The notes beneath the pieces were generated by a model. The model did no database searches. It saw nothing but the letters and a program-made list of their open reading frames with translations, and was not told where the DNA came from. A stretch of DNA of 57,327 bases from Pedobacter ginsenosidimutans. Its GTDB lineage: Bacteria > Bacteroidota > Bacteroidia > Sphingobacteriales > Sphingobacteriaceae. A program made the position numbers and the translations under genes. Positions 50,300-57,327 of this stretch are shown piece by piece (position 1 is the first letter of the stretch; every line of letters starts with the position of its first letter). Where the stretch lies: positions 1 through 57,327 of the forward strand of contig NZ_LMZQ01000024.1 of assembly GCF_001442625.1 (NCBI RefSeq), given 5' to 3'.

Positions 50300-52330
50300 T
50301 TAAAATTGATAGCGTAACTGAATTTTAACTTCCGATTTTTTATTACCCTTAATTTCATCCAGGTAAGTACCTACTGTTTCTACGTCCTTATAAATAAACA
50401 ACCCATATCGAGCCCAAACATTTAACTTCTTAAATATGCTATATTTCAGGTTAAAATAAGTTCTAAAACCTCTTCCATTATACATTCCGAAAGCAAAACT
50501 GTACAAAACATCATCCTCATAGGCATAAATCCTGCTGTTATAACTTGGTGTATTGAAATAGGCAAATCTTACATTTCCTGTTAGCTTAGCGAACATTGGT
50601 GAATAGTCTACATCCTGATAAACGAGATAACCAAATTCTCTATCGGCACTACCTTTTTTATATTGAGAAATCTCTAGCCTGTTCTGGAAGTGCCAACTAT
50701 TATTCAATTGCCAGCTTGCTTCTGCCCGATAACCCTCTCTTTTTACATTATCTAAAAAGTTTATAGGCACATCCAAATCCGTATTTTGTTGTTTATGTTC
50801 CGTTTTGAACCGGACTAAAACTTTAAAGGTTTTGCTTGGTGTATAAACGGCCTGGGTTAAAACCTCGTAACCTTTTGATGGCTCATCAACACGGTATTTT
50901 AACCACGGGAACCGAAAATAATCACCATAGAAAGAAAAGTCCCAATGTTTATTGGGATTAATATTTAAGCCAGCATACAATCCTTTTTCATTTACCGCTT
51001 CGCTCGATTCGGATACTGCCTGATTAAAGAAACTATGATAATCTTTAGCATAATCGCGATAAGTTAAAGCGGCAGAAACTGTTGGCGACAAGCTAATGAG
51101 GACACCGTTAATATAGGCAAAACCACCACCTAAACCTTTACCAGCCTCGCCATAGAGGTACATGTTTTTATATGTATAATTGTAAAACAACCCCAAATTG
51201 GTTAACGCCGTGCCTGTGAAACTGTATCGATCGTAAGCTGCTGTTTGCGTAATAAAACGGTTCTTATAATGAGTATGGTAAGCAATTGCACCAACAGCAA
51301 ATTCGTTTTTAGCATATTGAACTGTAGTACCAAATACGCTTTGCGTTAAAACACCTTTATTCTTAATCTCAGTCGGGGTTCTATGTAAACCAGTTTGATT
51401 AATGGTGGACTGAACTAAATTTCCTTCTGAATCTAATTTTTGGCTGGCATCAAGATTGCGGAACGAAACAAAAGGGGTAATGTCTATATTTTTAAATAGG
51501 TTAATCGTTGCAGCGCCTCCTCTGAAAAAAGAATATTCGTTAGTAGAGTTATAAGGTCTTAAACCTAAATCTTTTTTAGCTACGCTGGTTACATCAGGAC
51601 CTTTGCCAAAAGAAAAACCCGACCATAATGTTAAGCCCTGCCCAAATTGCAGCGTATAATCGCCAACTACCAGTTTTTTTAGCTTACCCAATTTAAATAG
51701 TGCGATATTACCCGAATAAAAATCGAAAGGCTTGCCTATAAATTTTTCACCAGCATCTTTATCTAAAGTAATGGCTGCAGACAAAATTGAGCTATATTGA
51801 TATCGATAACGCAGCTGAACTCTCTCCGGCGAACCTAAATACCGGTTCCCGGGTAAATCGGTATAACCTCTTTGTTTTTGTAAGGTCTGTGCAAAGCGCA
51901 TCATCAAATCATTTTCACCAGTACCTATAATGTTTTTAAAATTGAGCTGCTGGTATTCAGCGATATTGGTTAATGTTACAAATGGGAGGAGATTATGCAC
52001 GGTTTTAATATCAAAACCATCAATGCTTTGTAATTCAAGCACATCTGTAAGCCGACCATTTTCCTTTAGATGTGTAAAGAAATTACCAATCTGTAGTGGA
52101 GACAGGAAAACCAAAGTCTTTAGTTCTTCAATTGAAGTACGATTCAGATTAATTGGATATTTACGATATTTCTCCAATACATCAATAAGTTCGGTCATAT
52201 CGTAATCATCGGGGAGGTTTTCGGCCATACTCTCCAAAATATCACGTGTATCTGTTTCCTGAGTAATGATTTGAGCATTTGCCACGAATCCAATCATTAC
52301 AAATGCAACAGTTAAGCGCTTAAACCGCAT
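50300..52330 (-). CDS. outer-membrane beta-barrel with N-terminal ComEA-like helix-hairpin-helix repeats
   Basis: A 676-aa exported protein. Signal peptide (MRFKRLTVAFVMIGFVANAQ), then two helix-hairpin-helix repeats (about 35-118), seen in INLNRTSIEELKTLVFLSP and DVLELQSIDGFDIKTV, just like the ComEA pattern 'N-x-AS-x-EEL...GIG'. About 540 residues of alternating strands follow and the protein ends VKIQLRYQF, as a barrel does. HhH motifs bind DNA without sequence preference. It lies 3 bp upstream of comEC. I chose the ATG at 52330; a GTG at 52336 lies two residues upstream. It may be an outer-membrane DNA receptor; this is inference. Confidence 0.8.
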   Translation of the reverse strand: MRFKRLTVAFVMIGFVANAQIITQETDTRDILESMAENLPDDYDMTELIDVLEKYRKYPINLNRTSIEELKTLVFLSPLQIGNFFTHLKENGRLTDVLELQSIDGFDIKTVHNLLPFVTLTNIAEYQQLNFKNIIGTGENDLMMRFAQTLQKQRGYTDLPGNRYLGSPERVQLRYRYQYSSILSAAITLDKDAGEKFIGKPFDFYSGNIALFKLGKLKKLVVGDYTLQFGQGLTLWSGFSFGKGPDVTSVAKKDLGLRPYNSTNEYSFFRGGAATINLFKNIDITPFVSFRNLDASQKLDSEGNLVQSTINQTGLHRTPTEIKNKGVLTQSVFGTTVQYAKNEFAVGAIAYHTHYKNRFITQTAAYDRYSFTGTALTNLGLFYNYTYKNMYLYGEAGKGLGGGFAYINGVLISLSPTVSAALTYRDYAKDYHSFFNQAVSESSEAVNEKGLYAGLNINPNKHWDFSFYGDYFRFPWLKYRVDEPSKGYEVLTQAVYTPSKTFKVLVRFKTEHKQQNTDLDVPINFLDNVKREGYRAEASWQLNNSWHFQNRLEISQYKKGSADREFGYLVYQDVDYSPMFAKLTGNVRFAYFNTPSYNSRIYAYEDDVLYSFAFGMYNGRGFRTYFNLKYSIFKKLNVWARYGLFIYKDVETVGTYLDEIKGNKKSEVKIQLRYQF

Positions 52331-52532
52331 AGCCACCTCCAGTTAGAAATTTACCATAAAGGTTAATAGCACATGCAGTTACCATTTCTCGGTTAGGGGT
52401 CAATGCAATTCCAAAAGGATCTGCTCGCAAAAAGAAATGATTATCTATTGCAGATAAACGGCCACCCAAATAGTTTTGGGAAAATAAAAAATAGGGAAAA
52501 AAGACAAGCAACAATACATACCATATTTTCAT
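52320..52532 (-). pseudogene. 70-aa exported protein, possibly a truncated outer-membrane protein
   Basis: A 70-residue frame with a signal peptide (MKIWYVLLLVFFPYFLFSQ), followed by NYLGGRLSAIDNHFFLRADPFGIALTPN. That start resembles the N-terminus of PorV-type or other outer-membrane barrels (GARSAAMANA...DPFAIFYNPA), but the frame stops after 50 residues of mature protein. It may be the remnant of a gene that was once longer, or a small genuine protein. Its stop overlaps the start of the helix-hairpin-helix gene by 11 bases, so the two may be translationally coupled. Confidence 0.5.
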
Positions 52533-52688
52533 AAGCAGGGGTTAAACCAGTTAATAAAAAATAGGGGTGATTGATGTTTTGGTGTTGCTAATATAGCAAA
52601 ATAATTAAAAACCTACAAAAAATGTATTTTTTTTAATTACATAAAAGTATTATAAAGAAAATCGATAATTATCGATAAAATAAAATGG

Positions 52689-53024
52689 TTATAGTTCTTC
52701 TGCCAGGTTTACCAAAAAACCTTTCAGTTTTTCTAACGAATCGATAATCTTTTGATTCTCTCTAACACCTGTTTTATTATTCTTTAAATAGTCTTTGGCA
52801 CCTTTTAATGTAAATCCTTTTTCATCAACAAGATTGAAGATGATCTTTAGGTTTTCGATGTCTTCAGGAGTAAAAAGACGGTTGCCTTTTTTATTTTTCT
52901 TGGGCTGCAGGATATCGAATTCCTTCTCGTAAAAACGGATCTGAGATGCGTTAACATTAAACATTTCAGTCACTTCGCCCATGGTATAATACATTTTATT
53001 AATGTCTCTTTCTTTATACGGCAT
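52689..53024 (-). CDS. MerR-family transcriptional regulator
   Basis: A 111-aa DNA-binding protein. The helix-turn-helix is MGEVTEMFNVNASQIRFYEKEF, and NRLFTPEDIENLKII follows, with the MerR wing and dimer helices. The effector-binding C-terminal domain is very short and has no cysteine, so metal sensing is unlikely. It is divergent from alaS. Its own -7 box lies at 53073-53080. The regulated genes cannot be read from the sequence. The ATG at 53024 is preceded by no better start. Confidence 0.9.
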   Translation of the reverse strand: MPYKERDINKMYYTMGEVTEMFNVNASQIRFYEKEFDILQPKKNKKGNRLFTPEDIENLKIIFNLVDEKGFTLKGAKDYLKNNKTGVRENQKIIDSLEKLKGFLVNLAEEL

Positions 53025-53072
53025 ATTTTGTGCTTGATTATGAGTGTCTTATATCGATTAATTAAAGTATTC

Positions 53073-53080
53073 AAATGTAG
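53073..53080 (-). promoter_or_regulatory. predicted -7 box of the merR-type gene
   Basis: The minus strand reads TACATTTG, an exact match to TAnnTTTG, with a TTG about 22 bases upstream. The leader would be about 40 bases long. Confidence 0.45.
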
Positions 53081-53113
53081 CTCGATTTTTCCTTAATAAC
53101 GCAATAAAATTTT

Positions 53114-53121
53114 AATTTTGT
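53114..53121 (+). promoter_or_regulatory. predicted -7 box of alaS
   Basis: TAATTTTG matches TAnnTTTG; the alaS ATG is 19 bases downstream. The -33 region is weak (TTTTCC). Confidence 0.45.
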
Positions 53122-53140
53122 TCCCTCCAATAATATTGAA

Positions 53141-55759
53141 ATGACAGCAAAAGAGATTAGACAGGCATTCCTTAGTTTTTTTGAATCGAAACAACATCAT
53201 GTTGTTCCTTCCGCACCGATTGTGGTTAAAAACGACCCCACTTTAATGTTTACCAATGCGGGTATGAACCAGTTTAAAGATCTGTTTTTAGGAGAAGCCG
53301 CCATAAAATATTCTCGTGTTGCTGATACACAACGTTGTTTACGCGTTTCGGGCAAACATAACGATCTGGAAGAAGTAGGTATTGATACTTACCACCACAC
53401 CATGTTCGAAATGTTGGGCAATTGGAGTTTTGGAGATTATTTCAAAAAAGAAGCCATTGCCTGGAGTTGGGAATTATTGACCGAAGTTTACAAAATCCCG
53501 AAAGAAAAATTATATGTCACCTACTTCGAAGGTGATGAAAAAGAAGGACTGGAAAAAGATCAGGAGGCTTACGATCTTTGGAAACAATATGTTGATGAAA
53601 GCCACATTTTACCTGGAAATAAAAAAGATAACTTCTGGGAAATGGGCGATACCGGGCCATGCGGACCATGTTCTGAAATCCATGTAGATTGCCGTACCGA
53701 TGAAGAAAAAGCTTTAGTTGATGGTGCTACCCTGGTAAATGCTGATCATCCTCAGGTAATCGAAATCTGGAATAATGTATTTATGCAGTTTAACCGTTTA
53801 AAAAATGGTTCATTACAGAGTTTACCAGCTAAACACGTTGATACCGGAATGGGCTTTGAGCGTTTGGTACGCGTTTTACAGGAAAAAACCTCTAACTACG
53901 ATACCGATGTTTTCCAACCATTGATTCAGTTTATTGCAGAAAAATCTGGTATTAAATATGGTGCTGACGAGAAAACCGATATCGCCATGCGTGTTATGGC
54001 CGATCACATCCGTGCGATCTCCTTTGTTATTGCTGATGGTCAGTTACCTTCTAATAATAAAGCAGGTTATGTAATCCGCAGGATTTTACGCCGCGCAGTA
54101 CGTTATGCTTATACTTTCCTGAACTTTAAAGAGCCTTTCTTAAATCAATTGGTTCCTTTATTGGCTGAGCAATTTAAAGGTGTATTTGATGAACTGATTT
54201 CGCAACAGGATTTCGTTCAGAAAGTAGTGCTGGAAGAAGAAGTTTCTTTCTTGAGAACTTTATCAACAGGAATTCAACGTTTCGAAAAATATCAGGCATC
54301 GAATGATATAGTAGAGGGCAATTTCGCTTTCGAATTATCAGATACATTTGGTTTCCCAATCGATTTAACAGAATTAATGGCCCGAGAAAAGGGTTGGAGC
54401 GTTGACCTGGCTGGCTACGAACAGGCTTTGAAAAAGCAAAAAGACGATAGTCGTGCCGCAACAGCCATTGATACAAGCGATTGGATTGTCGTAAACACCG
54501 AAGAACAGAGCGAATTTGTAGGTTATGATGATTTAGAAATTGAAACGGAGATTCTAAAATACCGTAAAGTAAAAGCTAAGGGCAAGGAGCAATATCAAAT
54601 TGTGCTTCGCCAAACACCTTTCTATGCCGAAAGTGGTGGCCAGGTAGGAGATAGCGGTCGTTTAGAAGACCACAGTCGCCAGTTTTGGGTAGATATTACT
54701 GATACTAAAAAAGAAAATGGCTTAACTGTTCATTTTACCGATATCTTGCCCGATAATTTAGAAGGTAAATTTTGGGCTGTTGTAGATGAAGATAAACGTA
54801 TTTTAACTGAAGATAACCACTCTGCCACACACTTACTGCATGCGGCATTAAAACAGGTTTTAGGCAAACATGTTAACCAGAAAGGCTCGTTGGTTAATGC
54901 AGACTACTTACGTTTCGATTTTTCTCACTTTGCTAAAGTTACTGACGAGGAATTAGCGCAAATTGAGGTAATTGTGAATCAGAAAATCCGCCAGAACATT
55001 AAATTAAAGGAACAACGCAACGTTCCTTATCAGGATGCCATTGAAAGTGGTGTAACGGCTTTATTCGGTGAAAAATACGGCGATTTTGTCCGCATGATTA
55101 CTTTTGACGATCATTTCTCTAAAGAGCTTTGCGGTGGTACACACGTAAAAGCTACCGGGCAGATCGGTTCATTCAAAATTGTTTCTGAAAGTGCTGTAGC
55201 AGCTGGGGTTCGCCGTATTGAGGCCATTACTGCTGATAAAGCTGAACAATACTTCTTGGACCAAAGAAAGGAACTTGGTCATTTAAAAGCATTACTAAAC
55301 GGAAGTAAAGATCTGTCGGCCTCAGTTCAGGCATTGTTGGATGAAAATGCAAAACTGAAAAAGGAAATTGAGAAGTCGACAATAGAACGTGTAAATACCT
55401 TAAAGCATGAAATCGTTCATCATGTAAGAGGAATTAACGGCATTAACCTGATTGCTAAACACATTGATCTGCAAAGTGCAGATGCAGTTAAAAATCTGGC
55501 TTTCTCTTTGAAAGATATGGTTGATAACCTATTTCTGGTTTTTACTACAGAAATTGATGGCAAACCGGGAATAACCGTAATGCTTTCTGATCACCTGGTG
55601 AAAAAGGGATTAAATGCTTCTAATATTGTTCGCGAGTTGGGTAAGGAAATCCAGGGCGGTGGTGGTGGACAACCGTTTTATGCTACCGCAGGTGGTAAAA
55701 ACCCATCAGGCTTAAAAGTTGTTTTGGAAAAAGCAGAAAGTTTTATTCCGCATCATTGA
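53141..55759 (+). CDS. alaS: alanine-tRNA ligase
   Basis: Charges tRNA-Ala. The 872-aa protein has the class II core with PTLMFTNAGMNQFKDLFLG, the HHTMFEMLGNWSFGDYF motif 2 and GDTGPCGPCSEIH. The editing domain carries the zinc-type HSATHLLHAAL and the CGGTHV box. A C-terminal domain with GGGGGQPFYATAGG ends the protein. All family parts are present at normal length. ATG at 53141. A perfect palindromic terminator lies about 85 bases after the stop. Confidence 0.98.
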   Translation: MTAKEIRQAFLSFFESKQHHVVPSAPIVVKNDPTLMFTNAGMNQFKDLFLGEAAIKYSRVADTQRCLRVSGKHNDLEEVGIDTYHHTMFEMLGNWSFGDYFKKEAIAWSWELLTEVYKIPKEKLYVTYFEGDEKEGLEKDQEAYDLWKQYVDESHILPGNKKDNFWEMGDTGPCGPCSEIHVDCRTDEEKALVDGATLVNADHPQVIEIWNNVFMQFNRLKNGSLQSLPAKHVDTGMGFERLVRVLQEKTSNYDTDVFQPLIQFIAEKSGIKYGADEKTDIAMRVMADHIRAISFVIADGQLPSNNKAGYVIRRILRRAVRYAYTFLNFKEPFLNQLVPLLAEQFKGVFDELISQQDFVQKVVLEEEVSFLRTLSTGIQRFEKYQASNDIVEGNFAFELSDTFGFPIDLTELMAREKGWSVDLAGYEQALKKQKDDSRAATAIDTSDWIVVNTEEQSEFVGYDDLEIETEILKYRKVKAKGKEQYQIVLRQTPFYAESGGQVGDSGRLEDHSRQFWVDITDTKKENGLTVHFTDILPDNLEGKFWAVVDEDKRILTEDNHSATHLLHAALKQVLGKHVNQKGSLVNADYLRFDFSHFAKVTDEELAQIEVIVNQKIRQNIKLKEQRNVPYQDAIESGVTALFGEKYGDFVRMITFDDHFSKELCGGTHVKATGQIGSFKIVSESAVAAGVRRIEAITADKAEQYFLDQRKELGHLKALLNGSKDLSASVQALLDENAKLKKEIEKSTIERVNTLKHEIVHHVRGINGINLIAKHIDLQSADAVKNLAFSLKDMVDNLFLVFTTEIDGKPGITVMLSDHLVKKGLNASNIVRELGKEIQGGGGGQPFYATAGGKNPSGLKVVLEKAESFIPHH

Positions 55760-55842
55760 TTGAAATAATAAAATAGACCCAGAAATAAATTTACTTCGTA
55801 GCTTTCCGCTTCACTACAGGTCAGGGTGACGCTATGTAAAAT

Positions 55843-55870
55843 AAAAAAGAGGCTCTAGAGCCTCTTTTTT
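55843..55870. terminator. bidirectional terminator between alaS and the secreted-protein array
   Basis: A perfect 28-bp palindrome: AAAAAAGAGGCTCT followed by AGAGCCTCTTTTTT. It ends transcription from both sides. Confidence 0.9.
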
Positions 55871-55873
55871 ATT

Positions 55874-56377
55874 TTAATGTCTTCCGTGTTTTTCTCTATG
55901 CCCTCTAGAGAATAAACTTGAATTTACTCTTCTATCATGGTATCTGTTATCTACTCGGTAAGACCTGTAATTATTTCTTGGGGAGCTATAACGTACTCGG
56001 TTTCCACCACCATAAGATGAGCGGTAATAATTATTATGATGTGAATAATTTACTCTGTGGGTGTTATAATTACGATATGGGCTATTTCCATAAACCACTA
56101 CTTTTCTTCCGTGATGCAAGTCGTAACCTCTGTATCTCGCTGGTAAATACCTTGATCTTGTCCATCTATTTCCACTTAAATAAACAAACTGCCTTTGAGG
56201 GACATAATAATAAGATTGAACTTCTGGGAGATAGTAATAATTAACGTTTTCATAACCTGCAGGTACCCAAGCTGGTTGCGCACCTATATTTACATTAATA
56301 CTTACCTGAGCGTTAGATTGATTAGATGTTAATGCCACGATACCTAAAATCGCGGAGATGATAAATAACTTTTTCAT
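55874..56377 (-). CDS. small secreted Tyr/His/Asn/Arg-rich protein (array member A)
   Basis: A 167-aa protein with a signal peptide (about 1-23, ending SNA-Q), then the conserved INVNIGAQPAWVPAGYENV and YYYLPEVQSYYYVPQRQFVYL. A middle domain with GNRWTRSRYLP and GYDLHHGRKVVV follows, then a low-complexity tail rich in Tyr, Asn, Arg and His. The same N-terminal domain occurs in the next gene, so the two are paralogues. It is probably periplasmic or surface-exposed. The function is unknown. It has the bidirectional terminator at its 3' end. Confidence 0.8.
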   Translation of the reverse strand: MKKLFIISAILGIVALTSNQSNAQVSINVNIGAQPAWVPAGYENVNYYYLPEVQSYYYVPQRQFVYLSGNRWTRSRYLPARYRGYDLHHGRKVVVYGNSPYRNYNTHRVNYSHHNNYYRSSYGGGNRVRYSSPRNNYRSYRVDNRYHDRRVNSSLFSRGHREKHGRH

Positions 56378-56447
56378 AATAATCTATTTATTTGTGTGTA
56401 CTTCAATAATTCAAACGCTGTGCCAAAACTTCTATTGTAACAGATAT

Positions 56448-56480
56448 ATAAAAAAAGGAGTCTCTTTCGAAACTCCTTTA
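56448..56480 (-). terminator. terminator after array member B
   Basis: On the minus strand AAAGGAGT / GACTCCTTT pair imperfectly around TTCGAAAGA and are followed by a T run. It lies 22 bases past the stop. Confidence 0.7.
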
Positions 56481-56501
56481 AATAACTGATAAAGTTATAG
56501 A

Positions 56502-57014
56502 TTAGTGTTTTCCTTTACCATTTCCATGGCCTTTTCCGTTATTTCCATTATTCTCTTTTCCATAGATCTTTTTGGCCTGTCCTGGAGGCATGCCATGAGG
56601 ATGTCCTTTTACTACATAATATTTACGATCACGGCTATCTCTAATTACCACCTGGCCTTTATTGCCTTTGTACTTGGCATATTTTACCTTATCGTTTTTG
56701 AAATTCAAATAAGGCTTAGGCGAATTAATGACTACTTTATATCCATTATATAAATCGTAATTGCCGTATCTAGAAGGTAAAGAATTTGCAAAAACCCAAT
56801 TGTTTCCATTTAAGTACACAAATTGTTTTTGAGGAACATAATAGTAACTTTCTACATCAGGGAGATAGTAATAATCAACATGATCATAACCTGTTGGTCC
56901 CCAAAGCGGCTGTGAACCGATGTTAACATTCACATTTAACTGTGCTTTTGCGGGGATGCTGAACAATGAAACCATCATTACTGCAGCCATTAAAAAGAAT
57001 CTTTTCATAATCAA
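56502..57014 (-). CDS. small secreted protein (array member B)
   Basis: A 170-aa paralogue of the gene at 55874. The signal peptide ends KAQ, and the shared domain reads VNIGSQPLWGPTGYDHVDYYY, then LPDVESYYYVPQKQFVYL and GNYDLYNGYKVVI. After this there is a second block (KYYVVKGHPHGMPPGQAKK) that A lacks but C shows, then a Gly/Asn/Lys/His-rich tail. The ATG may be at 57014 or 57008, three codons apart at most. It may bind peptidoglycan or metal (His-rich tail); neither is shown. Confidence 0.8.
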   Translation of the reverse strand: MIMKRFFLMAAVMMVSLFSIPAKAQLNVNVNIGSQPLWGPTGYDHVDYYYLPDVESYYYVPQKQFVYLNGNNWVFANSLPSRYGNYDLYNGYKVVINSPKPYLNFKNDKVKYAKYKGNKGQVVIRDSRDRKYYVVKGHPHGMPPGQAKKIYGKENNGNNGKGHGNGKGKH

Positions 57015-57066
57015 TTCATTTAGTGTTTATTATTTATAGCCAAACCACGTGCCAGAAGTAAACAAA

Positions 57067-57096
57067 TAACAAAGGAGCCCCCTTAGAAGCTCCTTT
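57067..57096 (-). terminator. terminator after array member C
   Basis: On the minus strand AAAGGAGC pairs with GCTCCTTT around a ten-base loop, 13 bases past the stop at 57110. The T run is poor. Confidence 0.55.
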
Positions 57097-57109
57097 ATAC
57101 AACTAAATA

Positions 57110-57327
57110 TTAATGACGTCCGTTACCGCGGCCTTGATTATTATTTCTTTCAGGACGGCCATCTCTACCATTATTATCCTGAGAACGACCATTATTTTGA
57201 GCAAGTCTGGTAACATTTTTTTGTATTACACGGGTTGGGCGGTTATTATTACGAACTACAGTTACATTTTTGGTCGGTCTTTGATTATATTTTGGATGAC
57301 CTTTTACCACGTAGTATTTAGTCTCAC
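57110..57327 (-). CDS. small secreted protein (array member C), 5' end outside window
   Basis: Only the C-terminal 72 residues are visible. The frame reads to the window edge with ETKYYVVKGHPKYNQ, which matches the KYYVVKGHPHG block of member B. An Asn/Arg/Gly-rich tail follows (NNGRSQDNNGRDGRPERNNN). The GTG at 57310 is internal, not a start. It is the third copy of the family in tandem on the minus strand. The rest of the gene lies beyond 57327. Confidence 0.75.
   Translation of the reverse strand, partial: ETKYYVVKGHPKYNQRPTKNVTVVRNNNRPTRVIQKNVTRLAQNNGRSQDNNGRDGRPERNNNQGRGNGRH

Noticed and set aside
9240..57109. tRNA or other structural RNA genes in the larger gaps
   Set aside because: I looked through the gaps over about 250 bp (9240, 10953, 15928, 26982, 39834 and 44211) and saw no cloverleaf or CCA-ended tRNA pattern; a covariance search would be decisive.

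Overview
The window is an AT-rich piece of a Bacteroidota chromosome, most likely Sphingobacteriaceae and close to Pedobacter. This rests on gene content: an OmpA/TPR/PD40 envelope protein, a TonB receptor with a carboxypeptidase-regulatory domain, a putative LptD beside an MCE protein, the Bacteroidota-style ligase-associated repair set, DUF6526 and PdeM. It also rests on promoters matching the Bacteroidota TTTG / TAnnTTTG pattern, the scarcity of Shine-Dalgarno sequences, and intergenic spaces filled with short palindromic repeats. Most of it is core chromosome. I see no phage, integrase, transposase, rRNA, tRNA or CRISPR array.

Layout. 1-6.3 kb: the end of recQ, kdsA (LPS Kdo synthesis), a DUF2071 gene, DUF6526, the OmpA/PD40 protein, queE and a small Rieske protein. 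6.4-13.2 kb: folD, lepA, a MATE exporter, an acyl-CoA thioesterase, then a compact two-gene module (67-aa protein plus nucleotidyltransferase) behind operator-like repeats, and an anchored protein of unknown function. 13.3-21.8 kb: rpsO-pnp, rpe, a TonB-dependent receptor, serC-serA, and a 48-aa gene at 21771-21917. 22-28.4 kb: an anchored coiled-coil protein, SAM hydroxide adenosyltransferase, phoH, purC, a STAS protein, RNase Z and an MCE/MlaD protein. 28.4-36.2 kb: two tandem cell-wall amidases divergent from lptD, then cinA, a 2-oxoacid dehydrogenase E2 and a ferritin-like protein.

36.3-44.2 kb is the most suggestive part. A complete ligase-associated repair set (PdeM phosphoesterase, Lhr-like helicase, ATP-dependent DNA ligase, beta-CASP exonuclease) runs leftward. 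Facing it is a satD-DUF3307 pair. Between the two lie three 20-bp palindromes spaced exactly 28 bp apart; one overlaps the predicted rightward promoter and another the likely leftward one. SatD has a C-terminal helix-turn-helix and an N-terminal half whose motifs resemble a class III nucleotide cyclase. This suggests a switch, perhaps ligand-gated, controlling both a membrane protein and a DNA repair operon.

44.5-57.3 kb: a dipeptidyl peptidase IV, a DUF4412-like secreted protein, an enoyl-CoA hydratase, ComEC, and directly upstream of comEC an outer-membrane barrel with ComEA-like helix-hairpin-helix motifs. That last pair is a candidate DNA-uptake system. Then come a MerR regulator divergent from alaS and a tandem family of three small secreted Tyr/His/Asn-rich proteins, the last cut by the window edge.

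All assignments come from reading the sequence and remembered family motifs. No search, alignment or structure prediction was run.
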